64,000 nucleotides of DNA, taken from the NCBI GenBank assembly GCA_946902875.1, contig OX336348.1:12549741-12613740 (forward strand). Direction: 5' to 3'. This DNA comes from Nematopogon swammerdamellus. Taxonomy: Eukaryota; Arthropoda; Insecta; Lepidoptera; Adelidae. The notes beneath the pieces are model-generated. The model saw only the letters and a list, made by a program, of their open reading frames with translations, did no database searches and had not been told where the DNA came from. The translations under genes and the position numbers were made by a program. The number at the start of each line of letters is the position of its first letter. Position 1 is the stretch's first letter. Positions 25,501-37,400 of this stretch are shown here, piece after piece.

Positions 25501-28465
25501 GGTTCGAATCCGGTCGGCGTGTACCCAATGAGTTTATTCTGACGAAAAAAGTTTACGTGTACACCTACACCTGTTGCTTCACCGTTTGGAACCGGTGTAA
25601 AACTGTAGGTCCCTTTCCTTGCCCCTCGCTAGGCGGTAGGCTCAAATTGTAGCCGACTGGGTTGTACCACCGTTCTGGACGTAAGATGGCCGCACGCATA
25701 GCAGACTCGGCTGTGTTTCTCCTCTATTCCAGTACAGCCAGCAATCCAGGGAAGTCTCCGGTATGTATGGCACCTACCTTCTCAGAGTTGATATTGGCTG
25801 GTCGGAGCATGCGCTTTGGCCCCTCCGGCTCAGCCGCGTGTATACCGGATTACATAAAAAGAATAATACAATACAACAGACAGTAGTCTCACCATAATGC
25901 CGTTGTTGATGCGTACACTCTCCCAGACTTTCTGTATGACGTCCTCGTACGACTTGGCCGCTGTCTTCCTCTTGCTGGAGCTCGCGAGCGACACTCGCGC
26001 CGTCGAGGTGCCCGCCTGACAAGTTCACAATGCATCGCCATTTTAAATACGAGTTTTATAAAGTCAATAAAATCTTGTTAGATAAAAACGAGTTTATGAC
26101 TGAACATGCTCCGAACTCGAGTTGTCTTCCTCTTGCTGGAGCTCGCGAGCGACACTCGCGCCGTCGAGGTGCCCGCCTGACAAGTTCACAATGCATCGCC
26201 ATTTTAAATACGAGTTTTATAAAGTCAATAAAATCTTGTTAGATAAAAACGAGTTTATGACTGAACATGCTCCGAACTCGAGTTGTCTTCCTCTTGCTGG
26301 AGCTCGCGAGCGACACTCGCGCCGTCGAGGTGCCCGCCTGACAAGTTCACAATGCATCGCCATTTTAAATACGAGTTTTATAAAGTCAATAAAATCTTGT
26401 TAGATAAAAACGAGTTTATGACTGAACATGCTCCGAACTCGAGTTGTCTTCCTCTTGCTGGAGCTCGCGAGCGACACACGCGCCGCCGACTAGGTGCCCG
26501 CCTGACATGTTCACAATGCATCGCCATATTGAATACGAGCTTTATAAAGTCTATAAAATCTTGTTTGTTGAAAAATTTATATGCGAAATGGTGTAAACAA
26601 TTATTATAATAATAATAAATCATTTCAGTTATGTATAATCGAAATACACATTTAATACTATGAATTAAATTTCAATTAATTCAATTTATTACATACTAGC
26701 TGAGCCCGCGGCTCCGCTCGCGTGAAATTCGTATTCCAAAGAAGAATGTAAGTAACTAAGGGCGAGGCCGAAGGCCGAGCTGCGTTCAGGTAATCGATAA
26801 ACCTTCTCAAAGAAAGTAACTAACTAAGGGCGAGGTCGAAGGCCGAGCTGCTTTCAGGTAAACGATAAACCTTTCTCAAATAAAGGAAGTAAATAAGGGC
26901 GAGGCCGAAGGCCGAGCTGCGTTCAGGAAGACGATAAACCTTCTGGAAGAAAGGAAGGAACTAAGTGCGAGGCCGAAGGCCGAGCTGCGTTCAGGTAAAC
27001 CAAAAACCCTCTTCCGCCTTCGGGCCTCGCCCTTAAAGACTTCCTTTCTTCGTAGAATATAATATCGTTTACTCAATCTATTTATTTCATAAAAATAAAA
27101 AAGTTATATTAATAACTAAAGAATTAAACCTACCTAACAAACATTAAAATAACTATCAAAACGGGCATTTTCAAATGTTCTTAGAGCACTTGCGGCATTA
27201 CCCCGCTGGATGGCAAGGCTTACCCTTTGAATGAAGTACATAAGCCCTTGATGGCGGGACATCAGTTGCGTCAACCAGCAGAGGCTCAAGCCTCTTTTGG
27301 CTTCACTGCTCCACGGACCGAGGGTTTCAACCGCAAACGCAACAAATTCGAAATCTTGAATTATATTTCTATATTTGCTGCGTTTGAGGCTCTCCGCCTC
27401 GGCCGCGCCAGCCGCTCTTGAAGATGTCCTAACGTGACTTGGAGCCAATGTGAGAACAAAAGTGGCGTCCCACATCAAAGAACCACTTAGTCCATGGCAC
27501 TAAGGTGATAGCATCGGGCCTCTTGCCATCCAGCCGGGAATAACCGCGAGGTTCTAGGATGCACGGTATATTTGCCGTTAGAAGCGTGGCCTTTATAATA
27601 AAATTTAAATTAAATTAACTCAATCTTAATATTAATTAACTTTATTCGAGATGGTTTAGCTTCTTCCTGAACGCAGCTCGGCCTTCGGCCTCGCCCTTAG
27701 TTACTTGCTTTCTTCGAGATGGTTTATCATTTGTCAGAACGTAGCTCGGCCTTCGGCCTCGCCTTAGTTACTTACTTTCTTCAAAAATGTTTACCTTCTT
27801 CCTGTACGCAGCTCGGCCTACGGCCTCGCCCTTAGTTACTTGCTTTCTTCGAGATGGTTTATGGTCTTCCCGAATAGAGCACGGCCTTCGGCCTCGCCCT
27901 TAGATACTTACTTTCTTCAAGATGGTTTAGCTTCTTCCTGAACGCAGCTCGGCCTTCGGCCTCGCCCTTAGTTACTTGCTTTCTTCGAGATGGTTTTTCA
28001 ATTATCAGAACGTAGGTCGGCCTTCGGCCTCGCCTTAGTTACTTACTTTCTTCAAGATGGTTTAGCTTCTTCCTGAACGCAGCTCGGCCTTCGGCCTCAC
28101 AATTAGTTACTTGCTTTCTTCGAGATGGTTTTCAATTATCAGAACGTAGCTGGGCCGTCCGCCTCGCCCTTAGTTACTTTCATCGAGAAAGAATATCGTT
28201 TACGTGAGCGCAGATCCGCCTTCGGGCCCGCCTTTAGTTACTTACTTTCTTTTTTTGAAATACGAATTTCACGCGAGCGAAGCCGCGGGGAACAGATATA
28301 TAAATTTTATTGCACCAATGACAGCGACATAACTTCGACTTTCAATTATTATTTTTATTTATCAAACAATTTGTCACTGGCCAGCTCACGTCGAGATGAC
28401 AGTTCTCCGTTGTCAACATGACATTTAAAATTGTTTTTTACCATTACTTTGGATTACGTGATTTT

Positions 28466-28496
<31 letters not shown>

Positions 28497-31400
28497 ATGG
28501 AAACTGACACGGTTGGCTACATCACCTACAACGTCCGTGATGTCAGCCCATAACACCGGGTGAACTAGGTGCCATGTCAGTGCTTCCCCCTTTGATCGTG
28601 CCGGCTACACTGAACTGGTCGGAAAACACAAACTATTTACATAGCCGTTTTAACCGACGTTTCATTCAGTGCGGTGGTACCAACCCGGGCGGGTTAAACC
28701 CTACCACCAAGTAATATTAGGAGGGAAGGGACCTACAGTTTTACGAGGAATCCGAACCTCGGTCAGCCTCCAACGGTCAGCGGTCACCCATCCAAGTACT
28801 GACCGCACCCAGCGTTGCTTAACATTCAATAGCGACAGTTGACTGTCTGCACCACTGAGCTATCGAGGCTGACAAGATTTATTAAGGCTGACAAGATTAA
28901 TTATTATGTTCATCCGGGATATACACTGTCACTATAAAAAGTTTCGTCAAATTCCGTTCAGTGGTTTTTGCGAGATGCGCGTACAAATAGACATTTTTGC
29001 ATTTACGATTTTATGACATGTATAGAAAGAATATATATGTATAGACTATTGTGTTCAAGTTATAAAAAAGAAGAACTGTCATTTTCGTTGTATCTACTTA
29101 TTTTTAAATTTCGAATGAATATTGTATTCAAATTGTATTTGCTGCCAGTTCTCAAGATATAATTATGTACTTTGGACTACGTGATTTTAAACGCGCAATA
29201 ATGTTTATAATTGTTATTTTTTTTTAATTTTTGTTAATTTTTTTTACGTATTATGTTAACCCGGCATATAAACTGCCACTATACAAAGTTTCGTCTAATT
29301 CCGTTCAGTGGTTTTTGCGTGATGCGCGTACAAACAAAAATTTTAAAAACTGTTCTAACATGTTCAGTATCTCATTTTAAGCCACCCTGGTTAGTTTTTT
29401 TCCGAATACATTCAATGTACAGACTTTCTTACCTCTACGATTTTATTATATGTATAGATATAATTTATTATTAATTAAAATACAATTATTAAATAAATTA
29501 TATATAACTACCTATCAAATAAAATTACCTACAAATATAACTAATTAAAAAACTATAACTAAAAATAAGTTCAAAAACTAAAACCCGACTACTGAAAAAT
29601 CTCACTCTAAAAAGTATGAAACAAGAAAATATTCTCATGTGAAATTGTTATGTACAAACTATTCAATATTTTATCGTCTATTAAATGAACAACTTACACG
29701 TAATATATTTTAATGTATTTAATAAATATTCATAGTGTTGTTCAGAGGATAGCCATGGTCGTATGCCACTTTACCCTAAAGCTTGTGACCGCTTACTACT
29801 GTTTGAATGTATTGTTGTTTTTAGGGTAGGTGGCATACGACCACGGCTATCCTCTGAACAACACTATGAATATTTATTAAATACATTAAGTGTATTAATG
29901 CATTAAGTGTAAGTTGTTTATTTAATAGACGATAAAATATTGAATTAAACAAAAAAAATAGTTGGTTATAGTTGTTTTATGTTGATTTTCGCGCAAACGT
30001 TCATCGTCGGCGCGACGTATCAGCCACCGCGCGAGCAGAATGAATCTCGCACCTATTTACATATGCATACGGTTCGTGTTTCAATAATCAGTGCTCGGGT
30101 AGCACGGTTTGAGTGTTATTTCCGCCTTAAGTATTAGTTGTTGGGAAGCTCACCCTGTGCACGGGGGCGCAGACACAGTTCACTAGCACGTTGAGAGCCG
30201 CCTTCTGCACCTCCGCTTCGGCCACGATCTCACCCTCCGCCGCGCCTGTCGTCACCATCATTATCACTAGCATATTATAGTTCAATCATCATCATTAATT
30301 GTGAACATTCAATTTTCAACACCACGACTTGACGGTGGTGGTGATGATGGTGGTAGTCATTATGTATATGTATGTATATATTCTTTATTGAACAACAATT
30401 TATAAAAATTAGGTACAACAGGCGAGCTTAATGCCGCGAGGCATTCTATTCTAACTAACATTTGGGATGTGGGAGGAGTACACGCAGGCGAACAAGAATA
30501 GTTTGTGGCAATGTGTTAGACTGTAAAGAAATATGTATGATAAACTATATGCGAATCCTTACCTATAATAAAATCCAACGTCTGCTTTCTGTCTGTCTGA
30601 GTGTCTGTCTGTCCGCTTATAACTCGAGAACCACTGAACCGATTTTAATAAAAAAAAAAATCTACAGATAGCTTGATTCTTCCCATCAACTATAGGCTAC
30701 TTACTATCACGCTAAATAGCTTATGAGGTTAGGAGTGAAGTGAAATATGAGAGCGGGCGGAGCCGCGGGCACAGCTAGTACTACATAAATACTTTAATAA
30801 GCATATATATATGTATATAATAAACTTACATATTATGTATATTAATCGGTGGTACCGTTGTGCAACACAATCAACTGAATGACAGGAGAGTAAGAGAAGG
30901 GAAGTAAACATATGTATGTAATATGGTTACTTAGAATAGAATGCCTCGAGGCATTAAGCTCGCCTGTTGTACGTAATTTTATAAATTGGTGTTCAATAAA
31001 GAATATATACATACATATACATAATATAAATTGCCATTGCCAAGTTATGTAATACTGCCGTCAAAGGTCAACCAGCGCTGAGAGCACGCGCCGCGCTCGA
31101 TCAAGGTGGATTTCGTCCTTTCTTGATGAGAAACTCAACCATCTGCTGCCGTATTTTGGGATGTGACAGATAACAGCCCTTCGTTAGGCGACTGGACTCT
31201 TCTCTCGTTCCGCAAGGAGGCGCTGCTGTGTGGTTCTTGCATGAAGACCGCCGCAGGTGGAGTCTTGAGGCGAAGAGAACGGAGGCAAGTGTACCTATCG
31301 TGTTTCGTGTGAATGTAGAAATGGTCGTAAAATACTGAACAGTGGTAGTCACGAGTCAGTAAGCCTGGATACGCTATACATAGGAGGACAGGGGTAGCCG

Positions 31401-34400
31401 CGCGCCAGCGCAAACGCGCCAGCGCGTCAGTCTAGCGCCGGCGACCGATTTTAGTCTCCGTCCGCCGCTCAGGCGGAGCGAACGTACGCGTCTGTCACAA
31501 AATGCCTCATTGTGCAGTGCTTTGGTGCAAAAAGTCGTCGAAAAATTCAAACTTGAACACAGATGGAGTCACCTTTCACGAGTAAGTACTTTCATTCAAT
31601 TTGATAGCATTTTTCGCTTGAATTTCAGTAACAAACATCGGCGTAAATATGTATGGAGAGCTCTATTCTGCTTACCCACCATAGGTCGACTATCGTGTTG
31701 GATGCAGTTAGATCTTGTAATTTTTTTTGTTTATTGATAATAAATATGTATGTTAAATGTATACAGATATTTCATGCATTCTGCCTTATTGCCAAAGGAC
31801 ATTTCTTCTAGTCAACCTCAGCAGGTTTCCTCGTTCAATATTCGTTTATCGCGCTTTTTTCATTCAACCAGTACCTACCGGTTTTTACTTTTAAGCGACT
31901 CTAAGGAGAAAGGAATTAATTTCTTTAGGTCATGCATCTACCGGGAATATCAGATTTTTTTTTTTGTGGAAACTTGACACGGTTGGCTACATCACCTACA
32001 ACATCCGTGATGTCAGCCCATAACACCGGGTGAACTAGGTGCTATGTCAGTGCTTCCCTTCATTTCGCGTCGGCTACACTGAACTGGACGGAAAACACGA
32101 ACTATTTACATAGCCGTTTCGACCGACGTTTCGCTCAGTGCGGTGGTACCAACCCGGCCGGGATAAACCCTACCACCCAGTAAGGTAAGAAGGGAAGGGA
32201 CCTACAGTTTAACGTGGAATCCGAACCACGGTCAGCCTCCAACGGTCGGGCGGTCACCCATCCAATAACTGACCGCACCACTGAGCTGCCGAGGCTGACG
32301 ATCCCTTAGTCGACTTTTACGACATGCGACGGGGAGAGATGCAGTGGAGCTATTCTTTTTAAGTACCGACCCCACACGGTACAAAGATCGCGGATATTTA
32401 GGAGAATTAAAAATAATTGATGTAATAGTTTAAACGTTTGCCTTTAATGTCAGAGATTCAGAATGTATAGAACGTATATAAATGTACAGGATGTATATGT
32501 AGATGGTAGGGTTCAACCCGCCCGTGTTGGTACCACTGCACTAAATAAACGTCGGTCGAAGTCACTATGAAAAGTAGTAACTACGTGTTTTCCATCCAAT
32601 TCAGTATAGCCGGATCGATTAGGGGGAATCGGTGACAAGGCACGTACCTAATTCACCTAGGTATATTTATTTATTTTAGACAGGCAGCCTTGGCTGATGT
32701 GTCTAAATCCGGTTTTTCTTCATATTTTTTATTTTATTTGGTTTGTTTGTTTATTTTTTTTTTATGTATTTATCGATCTTGATTATTTTTGTTTATTGTA
32801 GTTTTATTTTATTATTTATATATTGGGCTCCCATCATCGCTGGTACCAAACTGAAGCATTATTACGATGATGGAGCCATCGTATCAGTTTCCTAAAAAAA
32901 GTTAATCTTTATGCTTAACTATTTTCGCATACATTTTGATAATTTTTATTATGGAATACACAATTGTAGATTTATAATAAAGTATCCGAGGTATCTCAGA
33001 ACTTAGAACTATGATCGTGTTTATGCGAAAATCTGCAAATTCGCAAAATTGTGAAAGGGGCGTTGCCTTTGTTCATTTAAGAGAAAGTTATATTATTCCC
33101 TTGATGTAAAGAAAGGTTAAATATTGTTAAATCCGTTTCATCTTTTCATCGCGAATCGACACAATGAGCGACTTATTGTATGAATCCCGTTCAAATGTAT
33201 GGAAGACTGGCGTCACTTGGCTACCTACTCGCTCGGCCAATCACGGCGTTCCATGCGCCGCTCCCGCCTCAGACTTCACACCCCTTTGGCGGCTACCTCG
33301 GTTCTCATACAAACGATGCCGTATTTCGTATCCAGGCTTACTGACTCGTGGTGGTAGTGATCATGGTGAGCACTAGCGGCTTAAGAGGGGGAGGGGTGTC
33401 GACGACGACACACCATGGGTTGACAAATTGACTGGGATCAGAGAAGATTGTATACAATCTGTATGTCAATTGCTTCTTTTGAAAGAACTTTTTCCAAATT
33501 AAAATGTATAAATACTTACCTGAGGTCAACTGTGAGCTAGGCTAGACTAACAAATTTGGACCATAATTACATAATTGAATAAATTGAAATAATTTCGGGG
33601 GTGCAAAAATATTTTTCCGCCCCGGGTGTCAATCCACCTTAAGCCGCCGAAGGTGGTAGTGATCGTGGTGGTAGTAGTGACAGTGGTAATGATGATGGTG
33701 GTAGTGATGATGGTGGTAGTGATGACGGTGATAATGATGACAGTAGTAGTGATGATGATCATATCGATGACAGCCTTATCAACATCATCATAACTAACCA
33801 AAGGTCCCCCGACCGAGAGGGACTAGTTTTCAGGCAGAGACTTAGATCCGCCCCTAGAAACCGCAAAAACCGTACACTATTATCACAATCACTTATTCAT
33901 TACACATACAGGTATATTGACAGAATGCAGCAGGTGGGTCTTCGTGCCTTACTTGCTGCTTGATCGATTGAATCTTGTTCGAATACTTTGCGAAACGTGG
34001 TGGTCGGTGTTGTGCTGTATTTACCAGAGTTCTTGCAGCACAACACCGATTACTCTGCTACCCCGATTGTCGGGATTCAGCGTGCGTGATATGTATGTAT
34101 GTATCTATCTCCGATACAGAACATCCCCTTTAAGGTTAAAAAAAACCTTATATATAGTCATCATAATCACCACATGATGACACAGTTCCACCATCATTGT
34201 AATCATTTTTATGAACATTATTAACAACACAGAAATCACAAATGCCATCAACAGTATAAACTTTATCATCATTGTGGACACATTTTATGGAACTTTACTT
34301 TTCAAAGTATCAAGTAGAGAGTAAGTAGAGAGTAATGTACCGTGTAGGGCTGGTACTTTGTACCGTGTGGGGCCGGTACTTTAAAAGAATAGCCCCACTG

Positions 34401-37400
34401 CATCTCTCCCCGAGTATATCGTAAAAGGCGGCTAAGGGATATGACTCACTTCTTATATTCCTAGGTGGTAGGGTTTAACCCGCCCGGGTTGGTACCACCG
34501 CACTGAATGTAAGGTTGGTTGAAACGGCTATGTAAATAGTTCGTGTTTTCCGTCCAGTTCAGTGTAGCCGGCACGACCGAAGGGAAGCACTGACGTGGCA
34601 CCAAGTTCACCCGGTGTTATGGGCTGACATCACGTATGTTGTAGGTGATGTAGCCATCAGTGTCAGTTACCATAAAAAAATAAATGAGTGACATACCGAG
34701 CACAACGTTGACTGCGGCAGTGAGCTCATCGTCGTGGCTGTCCAGCCGCTCCGTCAGCAGGAGCTGGACCTTCGGAGCCACGCAGCACACCGACACCACG
34801 TCCAGAGCTGACCTCACCGTCTCTGACCTGCGCCACACATGCTCAAACTGTTTACGCGTTTCAAAAATAAAGCAAAACATTAAAAGTATCACTGATTCTT
34901 GCAATTTTCTTCTAAAACCATTAAGCACTCGATAAATAATACTTTTGACTTTACAATAGTCAAACTAAACTAATAAAACAAAACCACAGACACAGTGCAC
35001 TCCCCTGTGATACACCAATCTTACTTTGCCTTTCTCTGAACGAACGCTCCAATTTACGTACAATGCAATCAGTTCATTAAAAATGTCTTAAGTTACTGTA
35101 TTTGCGAGTTATTTATCTTTAGAATGATTTTTTTACATAATATATTAAAAAGTGAAAAAGTGTCGAAGACTTTCTAAAGTCTAGCGTGAAGGTTGTAATT
35201 TAGCACAATGTGTGTATTCATTCTTCTTCCAAACTGTCAAGAGTTCAAAGATCAGATCTACTGGAGAAAATACAGATACCCTCTACTAAGACAGCAAAGC
35301 AAAACGTTTAAAACCCATCAGATTTCTCGTTTTACCACATACTGCCACAAATACCATTACCATTTTACTATCTATCTACTGCAGGGGTTTTCAACCTTTT
35401 TTATTAACTGACACACTTTTTCATCTACGAAATTTACACGGCACACCACATTTATGTTCATAAAGAAAGCCCGAGAAATTTAGAAAACTAAAAACTATTG
35501 CCGACTTCCTACGTAATGTACGCTGTATATGTGAAAATTGAAAAAAAGAATCTAGGGCTGCCAAGATCGACGCTAAGCTCATACATGGAGAGAGCTTCGA
35601 AAGCGTCACTGGAAGCATCCTACAGAATATGGATAGGTAGAGAGAGGGAGGTCGAGAGCGGGACTGGTGTTTCCCCGCATCCTAGTCAACGCAGACTAGC
35701 TGACGAGGGCTTGAAGCGAGCCGAAACGTGAAGCATGCGCGGGAAATCTAGAGTGGCCACTCGCTAGTCCCGGCCTCGATTAACACCCTCCTCTACTGCC
35801 GATGGGCCCGGATATGTTCGGTGAAGCCATCGCAAGCTTAGTTCCACACCTTCCTTCTTATCCGAGGATGTCAAAATGTTCTCAATACTTCCCTGCGAAC
35901 TCGCATTTAATTTGTTGAGGTGTTCAAATGAATCAGTCAGAAAATATCATTGTGGATAATCTATCTATATAGACGAAAAATTATGCTTTCTCTTTTCTTC
36001 CGCTGTTTTCATGCAAATTTTGAATGAGTTAGTTTGAATTGGCGGCACATGTGGATGTCACTCGCGGCACACCGGTTCAAATATCCTCATCTACTGTATA
36101 AACTCTAATGCCTGGTTGACACGATGACAAGTTCACGCACGAGAAATGCTTCTCCAACGCATTTACACACCGTGTACAGTTCTCGCAAGCTCGCATGCGT
36201 GCACGAAGCCAAATTCCTTGGCGGTGTACGAGACAGAATAGGCGATGGTGAAGCACCAGGGCCCATAGAAACGACAGATGAGATAGAATCATGGGTAAAT
36301 ATCATCACTTCTACGCTCATCGAAAACTACCACCTATCTTGCCTGCTAAGGGAATGCTCCAGCACCACCGGCAAAAGCAAAAGTTGGTGGAGCCCTAAGC
36401 TGGAGCAACTCAAAAGGAAGGTTAGAAAACTCTTTAATAGGGCAAGGAACACACGAACGGATACAGACTGGGAGCGCTATAAGGCGGCACAGTCGGAGTA
36501 CAACAAGGACATCAGGGCGCACAAAAGACGGTCGTGGAGAGGCTTCTGTGAAGGTATAAAAAGAACAAGTGAGGCAGCCAGAATCAAGAAGTTACTCTCT
36601 AACGACCGAAGGGGCACCCTGGGAAACGTGAGGAAGTCAGACGGGACATACACACAGGACGACTCGGAAACATGTGAGGTATTACTGGTAACCCACTTCC
36701 CAGGACTGCATCTTAGTCAGGACGCGGAATGGGTGGATCGGGAACACCATGCCCCCACAGCACCAGAATGGACATCAGCCGAAAGAATAGTCACCGACAA
36801 CAAGGTGAGATGGGCTGTAAACAGTTTCCAGACCTTCAAGGCAGCAGGCCTCGACGAGATCTTCCCGGGGCTCATGCAGTGGACCATAGACATCACAACA
36901 CCTATACTAGTCGACATATTTAGGGCGTGTCTTGCGCACAAATATGTCCCCAGACCATGGAGAGAGGTAAAAGTAGTGTTCCTTCCAAAACCAGGTAGGG
37001 ACGACTACACTCTGGCAAAATCGTATAGACCGATCAGCCTGACCTCCTTTCTCCTTAAAACCCTGGAAAGGCTCTGCGACAGGGAAATCAGAGACATAAC
37101 CATAGTCAGAAATCCCCTTCACGCTAACCAGCATGCCTACACTCCAGGAAAATCAACAGAATCTGCACTTCACTGCGTGGTATCAAAGATAGAAAGTGCC
37201 ATAAGCAATAAAAACTCAACCGTAGGAACCTTCATTGACATAGAAGGTGCCTTTGACAGAACTACCTTCATCAGTATCAGAGCAGCCCTAGCTAGATTTG
37301 AAGTCGATCCAACAATTACAGACTGGATCGATAACATGCTCAAGCTTAGGGCCGTCCAATTTACCATTAACAACACAACGAGAGGGGTGGTAGCTAGGGG

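Larger units (their letters stand above)
31350..33351 (+). mobile_element. P-element-like transposon (2.0 kb, deleted) with THAP-like exon
   Basis: Perfect 24-bp inverted ends: 31350-31373 starts 'cacgagtcagtaagcctgga'; 33328-33351 is its reverse complement. The 8-bp 'gtggtagt' lies at 31342-31349 and 33352-33359. Near the left end a frame starting 31502 has THAP features. 8-bp duplications with ends starting CA and a THAP N-terminus are P-superfamily traits; hAT is the main alternative. The core is non-coding and contains a reversed SINE A, so this is a decayed derivative. It lies in DCAF1 intron 9. Confidence 0.75.

Noticed and set aside
31101..31413. Minus-strand frames around 31101-31413 as a DCAF1 exon
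   Set aside because: No similarity to DCAF1, and E9 and E10 join in phase without it.
33645..33800. Thr/Ile-rich reading frame
   Set aside because: Translation of a (ggtagtgat)-type microsatellite.
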